Shown: piece by piece, positions 48,012 to 58,600 of the stretch
How the letters are laid out: each line of letters opens with the position of its first letter
Position numbering within the stretch: the first letter of the stretch is position 1
The notes under the pieces: model-generated
The model's database searches: none
The model's input: only the letters and a program-made list of their open reading frames with translations
Told to the model about the DNA's origin: nothing
Origin: Biomphalaria glabrata
Lineage: Eukaryota > Mollusca > Gastropoda > Planorbidae
Length of the DNA: 64,000 nucleotides
Assembly: GCF_947242115.1 (NCBI RefSeq)
Contig: NC_074726.1
Coordinates: 842,001-906,000 of the forward strand
Reading direction: 5' to 3'
Translations under genes and position numbers: made by a program

Positions 48012-48976
48012 TTAATTGTCTATGGCCAACCACTCGTATTGTAAGGTGGCATCGTACACATCACACTCCAAATTAAACCCATTGTTATTAATGCTATGGG
48101 CAGTAACTCTCGCTCTGGCTGAATAACCCGAGGTTGTCCAGTTGGTGACAGAAAGAAATACTATAGGAGTTGTTGTCATCGTGTAAGGGGGGTAAAAGTT
48201 TACCCAATGGTACGAGCTGTAATAATAATTACATTCCCCGGATCCTTGTTGGATGTGTTGCGCTTTGATATTGCCCACTGAACTCACCGGTGCACTGGTA
48301 TTTAGAGTCAGGACTTCCTGCTTCAGTAGGTTGTTCTCTTTCTCCAGCTGTGAAATTCGCATCTCGTTGTTTGAGATGTAGCCGATGAGATCCGAAACTG
48401 TAGGCTGAGAGAAGGAGATCTGAACATTCGATTGCAGTGTGACCGGATGTTTGTCACTGCTTAGACCTGATATTTCGCACAAGTACTCTCCCGCTTGTTC
48501 TTGGAGTGGCCTGGTCCAGGTGACAAGGAGATAGCCCTTTTCACCATTGAACGGAGATCGTTCACAACTCCCTTCAACTTGAGCCTGGCTGGCGTAGTAT
48601 CCATCAGCAGTTGGAGGGTCAAACAGGGTCACACTGGCCACAGCTTCTCGACGGCCGAAGTTGGTGACTTTGGTGATAAGAATGGACGTAATGTGAGCCA
48701 CGTCTGCGTTCACAGCGCTTGGTGTAGACGATGGAGTACTTTGCCCGTTGTAATAGTAAGGAGTAGAAGTGTCAGTACTTTGCCAATCGTAGTAGTAAGG
48801 AGTTGTATAATAGTTAGCATATGTCACATACTTCAGAAATGGGTTTGATGTCACTTGAGGGCTAGCAACATCTTTCATCCATGGATAAGTCTGTAAAGAA
48901 CAACGCAGTTGGAATGTTGTTGTCAGGATTGGATGAATAGCTGAAGGAGTGGCTCGAAATTCTAGCTGAGAACCAG
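48012..48976 (-). CDS. Ig/H-lectin gene, exon 2 (all mature domains)
   Basis: A single 965-bp exon encodes the Ig region, the linker and the lectin domain. The acceptor TTTTTTTCAG lies at 48977-48986; the phase-1 junction joins G from exon 1 to CT, giving Ala22. That one exon codes for everything after the signal peptide is compact for an Ig protein, and the phase-1 signal-peptide intron is the common layout for secreted Ig genes. Confidence 0.9.
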
Positions 48977-51900
48977 CTGAAAAAAATGATGTAAAATTTT
49001 ATGGCTGGATATATTATTTATTTTATTTTTTAATACCATTATGTTTTTTTCTCCAAATCTTTAAATTTCTTTTCACTTATCATTTTTTTTTTAAAAAGAT
49101 AACTAGTTGATTGGAGTAGCACCATTAACAAAATCACTAAACTTAAAGACACTTAGGACAGAAGAATAAAAAGGGAAGTAGCTATAATACATAAAACACT
49201 GAACCATAATTCTCAAATAGAAAAACAAAACCTAATGAAATAGACACAAAGATAGAGGCACATTTATTATTCCATACCCTAGAACAAATTTGTACAAATA
49301 CTCCTTCTTCCCTAGTGCCATTAGAGAATGGAATGGGTTGCCTGAATCAGCCAGGAAAACCAACAACTTGGTCATTGATTAACATGCTTGACAAGATTGT
49401 CACATGAAATGCGTAGGACGTATTATCTTCTATTTTTTTTTTTTAGATGTAACGTCTGTAATATATAACATAAGATATAGGCCTACCAAAATGAAACAGC
49501 GCATATGGTATGCTCAAATAACAAAATCCAACGACATTTGAAAACAATCTTACAGACGGCCTACATAATAAAAAAAAAAAAAGGGAAGAAGACCAAATAT
49601 AAGTGATGTTTATAAAATTACAAAGTGGACAGACCCTATCCTCCGCAAACTTGTAATAAAAAGCAGATGGTTTTAAACAACATTATTATAATATATTTTC
49701 ACATATTGTCTATTACTCTTGTGCCTAGAGTTAGAATTATGTTGCAGATTAATAATGGCCAATCTGAGCATTCTTATGACAAGACAGTAGGCTACTTATG
49801 AGAAGACAGTAGGCTACTTATGACAAGACAGTAGGCTACTTATGACAAGGCAGTAGGCTACTTATGACAAGACAGTCGGCTACTTATGACAACACAGTAG
49901 GCTACTTATGACTAGACACTAGGCTACTTATGACAAGACAGTAGGCTACTTATGACTAGACAGTAGGCTACTTATGACAAGGCAGTATGCTACTTATGAC
50001 AAGACAGTCGGCTACTTATGACAACACAGTAGGCTACTTATGACTAGACAGTAGGCTACTTATGACAAGACAGTAGGCTACTTATGACAAGACAGTAGGC
50101 TACTTATGACAAGACAGTAGGCTACTTACGACAAGACAGTAGGCTACTTATGACAAGACAGTAGGCTACTTATGACAAGACAGTAGGCTACTTATGACAA
50201 GACAGTAGGCTACTTATGACAAGACAGTAGGCTACTTATGACAAGACAGTAGGCTACTTACGACAAGACAGTAGGCTACTTATGACAAGACAGTCGGCTA
50301 CTTATGACAACACAGTAGGCTACTTATGACTAGACACTAGGCTACTTATGACAAGACAGTAGGCTACTTATGACTAGACAGTAGGCTACTTATGACAAGG
50401 CAGTATGCTGCTTATGACAAGACAGTCGGCTACTTATGACAACACAGTAGGCTACTTATGACTAGACAGTAGGCTACTTATGACAAGACAGTAGGCTACT
50501 TACGACAAGACAGTAGGCTACTTATGACAAGACAGTAGGCTACTTATGACAAGACAGTAGGCTACTTATGACAAGACAGTAGGCTACTTATGACAAGACA
50601 GTAGGCTACTTATGACAAGACAGTAGGCTACTTACGACAAGACAGTAGGCTACTTATGACAAGACAGTAGGCTACTTATGACAAGACAGTAGGCTACTTA
50701 TGACAAGACAGTAGGTTACTTATGACAAGACAGTAGGCTACTTATGACAAGACAGTAGGCTACTTACGACAAGACAGTAGGCTACTTATGACAAGACAGT
50801 AGGCTACTTATGACAAGACAGTAGGCTACTTATGACAAGACAGTAGGCTACTTATGACAAGACAGTAGGCTACTTATGACAAGACAGTAGGCTATTTACG
50901 ACAAGACAGTAGGCTATTTACGACAAGACAGTAGGCTATTTACGACAAGACAGTAGGCTATTTACGACAAGACAGTAGGCTACTTATGACAAGACAGTAG
51001 GCTACTTATGACAAGACAGTAGGCTACTTATGACAAGACAGTAGGCTACTTATGACAAGACAGTAGGCTACTTATGACAAGACAGTAGGCTATTTACGAC
51101 AAGACAGTAGGCTATTTACGACAAGACAGTAGGCTATTTACGACAAGACAGTAGGCTACTTACGACAAGACAGTAGGCTATTTACGACAAGACAGTAGGC
51201 TATTTACGACAAGACAGTAGGCTATTTACGACAAGACAGTAGGCTACTTACGACAAGACAGTAGGCTACTTATGACAAGACAGTAGGCTACTTATGACAA
51301 GACAGTAGGCTACTTATGACAAGACAGTAGGCTACTTATGACAAGACAGTAGGCTACTTATGACAAGACAGTAGGCTACTTACGACAAGACAGTAGGCTA
51401 CTTATGACAAGACAGTAGGCTATTTAAGACAAGACAGTAGGCTACTTATGACAAGACAGTAGGCTACTTATGACAAGACAGTAGGCTACTTATGACAAGA
51501 CAGTAGGCTATTTACGACAAGACAGTAGGCTATTTACGACAAGACAGTAGGCTATTTAAGACAAGACAGTAGGCTACTTATGACAAGACAGTAGGCTATT
51601 TAAGACAAGACAGTAGGCTACTTATGACAAGACAGTAGGCTACTTATGACAAGACAGTAGGCTACTTATGACAAGACAGTAGGCTACTTATGACAAGACA
51701 GTAGGCTACTTATGACAAGACAGTAGGCTATTTACGACAAGACAGTAGGCTACTTATGACAAGACAGTAGGCTATTTACGACAAGACAGTAGGCTATTTA
51801 CGACAAGACAGTAGGCTACTTATGACAAGACAGTAGGCTACTTAAGACAAGACAGTAGGCTACTTATGACAAGACAGTAGGCTATTTACGACAAGACAGT

Positions 51901-52732
51901 AGGCTACTTATGACAAGACAGTAGGCTACTTATGACAAGACAGTAGGCTACTTATGACAAGACAGTAGGCTACTTATGACAAGACAGTAGGCTATTTACG
52001 ACAAGACAGTAGGCTACTTATGACAAGACAGTAGGCTACTTATGACAAGACAGTAGGCTACTTATGACAAGACAGTAGGCTACTTATGACAAGACAGTAG
52101 GCTATTTACGACAAGACAGTAGGCTATTTACGACAAGACAGTAGGCTACTTATGACAAGACAGTAGGCTACTTATGACAAGACAGTAGGCTACTTATGAC
52201 AAGACAGTAGGCTACTTATGACAAGACAGTAGGCTACTTATGACAAGACAGTAGGCTACTTATGACAAGTCAGTAGGCTACTTACGACAAGACAGTAGGC
52301 TACTTATGACTAGACAGTAGGCTACTTACGACAAGACAGTAGGTTACTTATGACAAGACAGTAGGCTACTTACGACAAGACAGTAGGTTACTTATGACAA
52401 GACAGTAGGCTACTTATAACAAGACAGTAGGCTACTTACAACAAAATATAAACACATAGACTGATGTAAACAGAGAGAACATTTGATTTAGTTTAAAGCA
52501 AGTTTCGTTTCAATTCAAATTACATTTTTAATAAGGGCTTCATGTTTTTAGAAGATTCTAATTATTTCTGTTCCAGTTACTTTAATGTTGTTTACGATTA
52601 AAGAAAGAAAGCTCTCAAAACGAACAATTTAAAAAACAAAACAGTCTTCAATTGTGAGCATACACTACCTGCTAATGGCACGACAGCTAAAACGGAAATT
52701 AATACCAGAAGAAGATGACTGCAGGGATTCAT
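48012..52732 (-). CDS. Secreted Ig + coiled-coil + H-type lectin protein, two exons, 342 aa
   Basis: Exon 1 is 52669-52732 (21 residues, a signal peptide ending VVPLA), exon 2 48012-48976; the intron is phase 1. The mature protein starts AGSQLEFRATPSAIHPILTT and has an Ig-like region to about 205 with Cys47 and Cys188 (AGEYLCEISG) as the likely pair, plus an extra Cys159. A Tyr/Ser/Thr-rich insertion lies at about 70-108 with repeated TPYYY units. Residues 214-246 look coiled-coil (ISQLEKENNLLKQEVLTLN). Residues 262-342 are an H-type lectin domain: IQQGSGEC, then VNFYPPY, TPIVFLSVTNW, a GFNLEC block and EWLAIDN at the end, with Cys270 and Cys326 matching the intrachain pair of Helix agglutinin. 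The Trp-His pair that helps bind GalNAc in that lectin is Tyr-Asp here. The Ig style resembles mollusc FREP-type proteins. Likely a humoral defence or egg lectin (inference). Confidence 0.9.
49095..49480 (+). mobile_element. CR1/jockey-type LINE fragment (plus) in the lectin intron
   Basis: Blocks aaaatcactaaacttaaaga, then ctgaaccataattctcaaat, gagaatggaatgggttgcct and the tail (gcgtaggacgtattatcttc) of the 62250-62992 family in reverse. Decayed. It lies 120 bp from exon 2 of the lectin gene. Confidence 0.8.
49480..49680 (+). mobile_element. RTE-like LINE 3' fragment
   Basis: Reads KQRIWYAQITKSND, then after a frame break GRRPNISDVYKITKWTDPIL, matching the end of RTE-like LINEs (pattern GRR-ITKWTG). 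Directly abuts the CR1-type fragment. Confidence 0.65.
49783..52440. repeat. 22-bp minisatellite, about 120 copies, in the lectin intron
   Basis: Unit of 22 bp containing gacagtaggctacttatgac, repeated almost without a break for 2.66 kb. Variants occur at set positions (TAC/TAT in gctacttatg, TATGAC/TACGAC, GTAGG/GTCGG). Marked variant copies recur exactly 418 bp apart (19 units): 49871 and 50289, 50003 and 50421, which shows block duplication. 22 is not a multiple of three and the array is not coding. Confidence 0.97.
52669..52732 (-). CDS. Ig/H-lectin gene, exon 1 (signal peptide)
   Basis: 64-bp coding exon: Met-Asn-Pro-Cys-Ser-His followed by a 13-residue hydrophobic core and a VVPLA end with small residues before the cut. 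The donor is GTAGTG at 52663-52668. It links to exon 2 in phase 1 without any other exon candidate seen in the 3.7-kb intron, most of which is minisatellite. Confidence 0.85.
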
Positions 52733-52795
52733 ACTGCCGTTTTATAAGCCTACGATATTTCAGAGGAAGAACGATGTAAGAGTCTTTTTTCTAAT

Positions 52796-52804
52796 CTTTT
52801 ATAC
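52796..52804 (-). promoter_or_regulatory. TATA box of the Ig/H-lectin gene
   Basis: Minus strand GTATAAAAG, 64 bp upstream of the ATG. A transcription start near 52768 would leave a short leader of about 35 nt. A nearer TATAAA at about 52741-52746 is too close to the ATG to serve. Confidence 0.55.
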
Positions 52805-54147
52805 TTTTAGTTAAAACGCATAACTCAGTGGTTCTAAAATTGTTATGTAAGTAGGTAACTAGTGAATTGTAGGCTTTGTATCAACAGATAATCCGCTGCC
52901 GAGGACAGACGCAGACGGCGAAAAGAAAATCTTAATCGATCACATGCGGACAATGGTTAGTTGTGCTTGCTCTGGATGTGGCAAAATATGAAGGTCACAG
53001 CGGGAGAGGCCCATATAATAAGTTCTTCAGAGTGGGACGCATTTATGATACGGATAAAAAGAGGATATTTTTCAAGCAGATATACGGATATCAACAAATT
53101 AACGGCAGTCTGGAACGTTATGATAATTGAAAAATTTGATATCTCCTCTATATTCAACGAGAATGGGAGGGGGGGGGGGGGGGCGGAGCTTCTCTTCCAA
53201 AGGCTCCATCTACGCTGCGTGACTAGGGGGCCCTAAAGGTAACAGCTCTAGAACGGCTCTGAGGGCAGGAAATACTTGAGTTGAACAAGTTTAATTTCAA
53301 TGTTTCTAAGAACTTGTTTCTGCTGTTATCTGGTGTGAAAAAAAAATTACATGAACAATAATCTCTAACACTTTACATCTCTCTTGTTATGTTATTCTAT
53401 ATCTAGTACTAGGGTCCCATAACCGAAGGAACAAAATAATGTATAGCTAGATTGTGCAACTTTTGTTTCAGTAATAAGAGATATTTTGACATAACAATTT
53501 CTCATAGGACATTGATATAATTGCATACAAAAAGTAACATTAAATAAAATTGGTTAAAATCAATTCCTGCTGCATGTGGTCTAGATCTTAAAATCTATTA
53601 GTACACGCGGGAGGGTGAGGGTATTAGTATACTATAGCATTGTATGCTAGGTGCTGAGACTGGTTCGAGTCTCGGTCGGCGCAGTCCCTTATTTTCGTAG
53701 CATTTAATTCCCTACTTTCTCTCTTAAAAACTTGGTCCCTGGTGCTGCTATTCATTTATGTTTAATAAATGTATGTATCACATATAGTATTGCATACACA
53801 ATAAATAAAGATTTGTGCATTAGGGGACAGGGTCTTTAATAACACTTTTCAATGCCAAACGACATTTACCTATAATGGAAATAAAATGACCAATGCTATT
53901 TTTATGGGTTTATATTTTGAGGTATTAATGTTGAATGCGACATGTGTCCGTGTATGTTACACGTGACAGCACATGATAATAGCTGACCAGGGGACGTGAA
54001 CTGTCGGTATTATTAGGTCACATTGTGTGTTTGTGAAACAAAATGATCCTTTTAGATAACCTCGCTTTGAATAAACTGGATGTACGGTCAAGGTGGAGGT
54101 TTGGGAAGCTTGGTGAATGAACCAGTAGGGACCAGTAGTGACGTAGG
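52805..54147. other. Upstream of the lectin gene; one tRNA-like patch
   Basis: A G-run lies at about 53168-53183. At about 53640-53690 a patch has a good B box (actggttcgagtctcggtcg) with a weak A-box region before it; it may be a decayed tRNA-derived element. No exon recognised. Confidence 0.4.
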
Positions 54148-54410
54148 CAATCCAAAGAAATATTTGAACGGCACTATAAGAGACGCAGAGTTAGCTATCG
54201 GGGTCGTTGGTCATTGTTCACTGTCATTGGTCGTTGATTGTTAGTCATTTGTTTTTGTGCTCATTCTTGGCTGGATTCTTTTTAATCGCGTATTTCTTCA
54301 CTTTATTTTATTTCTACTTTAGTGTTTCATGTCAGTCAGTTATGACCAACGACTAATGACCAACAACCCCGATAGCTAACTCTGCGTCTCTCAAATATTT
54401 ATTTGGATTG
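54148..54410. mobile_element. Fold-back element with long inverted arms
   Basis: Left arm 54148-54216 and right arm 54355-54410 are inverted repeats: agagttagctatcggggtcg on the left against accccgatagctaactctgc on the right, and caatccaaagaaatatttga against tcaaatatttatttggattg. The left arm has 13 extra bases. Further shorter complementarity (gtcattggtcgttg / caacgactaatgac) extends towards the centre. A transcript would form a long hairpin. No coding capacity. Confidence 0.85.
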
Positions 54411-54414
54411 TACA

Positions 54415-54856
54415 CAGGGCCGGATTTAAAGGAGGGAAGGCGGAGCTACAGCCCCGAGGCCTCCAAAAGAAAGGGGCTTCCACAAATGAGATAAAAATAT
54501 ATCCGAATTCCGACGGGTCAGAAACTTTTAAAGTTTTTTTTTTCTAACATTTTTTTCACATTTTTACAGCTGGCAAAACTGTGATTGAGATGTGTACGCC
54601 TGTAGCATGCACGGAATAAGTCAATACAGCCCCGGACTTACGACAGTACCCTCCACAAACTCAGAAATGTACAGATTAAATTTACAAGACTCTATTTCTT
54701 TTATCTAAAATATAGCATGTTTTTAGATAGAAGTAGATAGATATAGGCCTAAGTATTTTCATTCCTAAGTGGATCTTTTTTAAAGCTTTCGAAAAATTGA
54801 AGAGGCCTTCACAAAAATCCTGCCCTGGGACCTCCACATACGTACATCCGGCCCTG
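54415..54856. mobile_element. Non-autonomous hAT-like MITE, 442 bp
   Basis: Ends cagggccggat and atccggccctg are perfect inverted repeats of 11 bp. Flanks attgtaca (left) and attgtgaa (right) agree at six of eight positions, as for an old 8-bp duplication. It sits 4 bp from the fold-back element. No coding part. Confidence 0.78.
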
Positions 54857-55014
54857 ATTGTGAAGTGTTTTTATATTTTGAATTACTTTATTGAACTGAT
54901 TTTTAAATAATCAAACTCAAGAAAAACATATTCAGCATTTTGCTTCTTAACTAGCCAAGTAGTGAAGTACAAAAATGCTTTACGTTTTGGATTTTCCTTC
55001 AAAGTTGAAAATGT

Positions 55015-55110
55015 TCTTTGTCCAAACCTCCCGCAGGACTACGGGGGACGGCAGCGGACCATCGAGCTAACTTAACGACAGTCCAGCGCGCATACCGCAT
55101 CCGTCCAGTA
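55015..55110 (-). mobile_element. tRNA-derived SINE, family 2 (minus)
   Basis: Contains gtccaaacctcccgcaggac, ggcagcggaccatcgagcta and acgacagtccagcgcgcat, the inverted body and head of the family. The B box is deleted. Confidence 0.7.
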
Positions 55111-55254
55111 GTATAGATTAATACGCACCTCCAAATTCACGAATGTCAAATGATTGTGGACTAACACCTCCCCAAAACAAAATCGTGACATTGAAAAAAT
55201 TTTGTTAGTGTTCGGTAAAGAACGGTTTGTTCTATTTGTTTTTCAACATTTTGG

Positions 55255-55314
55255 GCAGGACGGAACCACGTCGCGAGCCGGATCTGGCCCGCGGGCCGTA
55301 TTTTGGTCATCACT
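55255..55314 (-). mobile_element. Solo hAT end, same family as 40412-41100
   Basis: Minus strand starts cagtgatgaccaaaatacgg, then cccgcgggccagatccgg, nearly the same as the left end of the element at 40412. No partner end was found in the flank, so the element is truncated or its other end has decayed. Confidence 0.7.
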
Positions 55315-55664
55315 GGCTTAATGTTATCAGATAATAGCATTAGATCTACTAAATCAATACCAAAAAAATGCGAGTTAAGTGGCAGGCTATTGGGCTTAGG
55401 GCTATGACAGTTGAAAACAAGTGGTCAAGCAAAATTGTAAAAGTACATGTCTCCTCATTAGACGTCAAATTGGTAAATATATGAGTACAAAAATAGAACT
55501 AATGCAAACAGAGACAATTTAAGTGAAGGGGAAAAAAATAATGCTATGACCAATACCAATACTAATACCAAATGACCACGTGATTTGCAATGACTATTTC
55601 ATCAGTTTCATGACTTATTTCATACAACGGTTAGAAAAAAATAAACAAGGCAGCACTAGTTAGA

Positions 55665-58600
55665 GCAGTGTATTTCAAACATCGACTTGTGTCGGCCCCC
55701 TATCCTATTGACCAGTGTTTCTCAAACTTCGACTTGTGTCGGCCCCCTATCCTATTGACCAGTGTTTCTCAAATTTCGACTTGTGTCGGCCCCTTATCCT
55801 ATTGACCAGTGTTTCTCAAACTTCGACTTGTGTCGGCCCCCTATCCTATTGACCAGTGTTTCTCAAACTTCGACTTGTGTCGGCCCCCTATCCTGTTGAC
55901 CAGTGTTTCTCAAACTTCGACTTGTGTCGGCCCCCTATCCTATTGACCAGTGTTTCTCAAACTTCGACTTGTGTCGGCCCCCTATCCTATTGACCAGTGT
56001 TTCTCAAACTTCGACTTGTGTCGGCCCCTTATCCTATTGACCAGTGTTTCTCAAACTTCGACTTGTGTCGGCCCCCTATCCTATTGACCAGTGTTTCTCA
56101 AACATCGACTTGTGTCGGCCCCCTATCCTATTGACCAGTGTTTCTCAAACTTCGACTTGTGTCGGCCCCCTATCCTATTGACCAGTGTTTCTCAAACTTC
56201 GACTTGTGTTGGCCCCCTATCCTATTGACCAGTGTTTCTCAAACTTCGACTTGTGTCGGCCCCCTATCCTATTGACCAGTGTTTCTCAAACTTCGACTTG
56301 TGTCGGCCCCTTATCCTATTGACCAGTGTTTCTCAAACTTCGACTTGTGTCGGCCCCCTATCCTATTGACCAGTGTTTCTCAAACATCGACTTGTGTCGG
56401 CCCCCTATCCTATTGACCAGTGTTTCTCAAACATCGACTTGTGTCGGCCCCCTATCATTTTGACCAGTGTTTCTCAAACTTCGACTTGTGTTGGCCCCCT
56501 ATCCTATTGACCAGTGTTTCTCAAACTTCGACTTGTGTCGGCCCCCTATCCTATTGACCAGTGTTTCTCAAACTTCGATTTGTGTCGGCCCCTTATCCTA
56601 TTGACCAGTGTTTCTCAAACTTCGACTTGTGTTGGCCCCCTATCCTATTGACCAGTGTTTCTCAAACTTCGACTTGTGTCGGCCCCTTATCCTATTGACC
56701 AGTGTTTCTCAAACTTCGACTTGTGTCGGCCCCCTATCCTATTGACCAGTGTTTCTCAAACATCGACTTGTGTCGGCCCCCTATCCTATTGACCAGTGTT
56801 TCTCAAACTTCGACTTGTGTCGGCCCCCTATCCTTTTGACCAGTGTTTCTCAAACTTCGACTTGTGTTGGCCCCCTATCCTATTGACCAGTGTTTCTCAA
56901 ACTTCGACTTGTGTCGGCCCCCTATCCTATTGACCAGTGTTTCTCAAACTTCGACTTGTGTCGGCCCCCTATCCTATTGACCAGTGTTTCTCAAACTTCG
57001 ACTTGTGTCGGCCCCCTATCCTATTGACCAGTGTTTCTCAAACTTCGACTTGTGTCGGCCCCCTATCCTATTGACCAGTGTTTCTCAAACTTCGACTTGT
57101 GTCGGCCCCTTATCCTATTGACCAGTGTTTCTCAAACTTCGACTTGTGTTGGCCCCCTATCCTATTGACCAGTGTTTCTCAAACTTCGACTTGTGTCGGC
57201 CCCTTATCCTATTGACCAGTGTTTCTCAAACTTCGACTTGTGTTGGCCCCCTATCCTATTGACCAGTGTTTCTCAAACTTCGACTTGTGTCGGCCCCTTA
57301 TCCTATTGACCAGTGTTTCTCAAACTTCGACTGTGTTGGCCCCCTATCCTATTGACCAGTGTTCCTCAAACTTCGACTTGTGTCGGCCCCCTATCCTATT
57401 GACCAGTGTTTCTCAAACTTCGACTTGTGTCGGCCCCTTATCCTATTGACCAGTGTTTCTCAAACTTCGACTTGTGTCGGCCCCCTATCCTATTGACCAG
57501 TGTTTCTCAAACTTCGACTTGTGTCGGCCCCCTATCCTGTTGACCAGTGTTTCTCAAACTTCGACTTGTGTCGGCCCCCTATCCTATTGACCAGTGTTTC
57601 TCAAACTTCGACTTGTGTCGGCCCCCTATCCTATTGACCAGTGTTTCTCAAACTTCGACTTGTGTCGGCCCCTTATCCTATTGACCAGTGTTTCTCAAAC
57701 TTCGACTTGTGTCGGCCCCCTATCCTATTGACCAGTGTTTCTCAAACATCGACTTGTGTCGGCCCCCTATCCTATTGACCAGTGTTTCTCAAACTTCGAC
57801 TTGTGTCGGCCCCCTATCCTATTGACCAGTGTTTCTCAAACTTCGACTTGTGTTGGCCCCCTATCCTATTGACCAGTGTTTCTCAAACTTCGACTTGTGT
57901 CGGCCCCCTATCCTATTGACCAGTGTTTCTCAAACTTCGACTTGTGTCGGCCCCTTATCCTATTGACCAGTGTTTCTCAAACTTCGACTTGTGTCGGCCC
58001 CCTATCCTATTGACCAGTGTTTCTCAAACATCGACTTGTGTCGGCCCCCTATCCTATTGACCAGTGTTTCTCAAACATCGACTTGTGTCGGCCCCCTATC
58101 CTATTGACCAGTGTTTCTCAAACTTCGACTTGTGTCGGCCCCCTATCCTATTGACCAGTGTTTCTCAAACTTCGACTTGTGTCGGCCCCCTATCCTATTG
58201 ACCAGTGTTTCTCAAACTTCGACTTGTGTCGGCCCCTTATCCTATTGACCAGTGTTTCTCAAACTTCGACTTGTGTTGGCCCCCTATCCTATTGACCAGT
58301 GTTTCTCAAACTTCGACTTGTGTCGGCCCCTTATCCTATTGACCAGTGTTTCTCAAACTTCGACTTGTGTTGGCCCCCTATCCTATTGACCAGTGTTTCT
58401 CAAACTTCGACTTGTGTCGGCCCCTTATCCTATTGACCAGTGTTTCTCAAACTTCGACTTGTGTTGGCCCCCTATCCTATTGACCAGTGTTCCTCAAACT
58501 TCGACTTGTGTCGGCCCCCTATCCTATTGACCAGTGTTTCTCAAACTTCGACTTGTGTCGGCCCCTTATCCTATTGACCAGTGTTTCTCAAACTTCGACT

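Noticed and set aside
48495-48848. Plus-strand ORF of 117 residues
   Set aside because: Antisense shadow of exon 2 of the Ig/H-lectin gene.
49783-52440. Regular repeats that might suggest a CRISPR array
   Set aside because: Units are head to tail without unique spacers, the unit is 22 bp, and the genome is animal.
53640-53690. Possible tRNA gene
   Set aside because: Good B box but no acceptor stem or clear D arm; at best a decayed tRNA-derived element.
57219-57449. ORF across the 47-bp repeats, also 60085-60306
   Set aside because: Reading frame arises from repeat sequence only (47 bp shifts the frame each unit); no start context, splice sites or family match.
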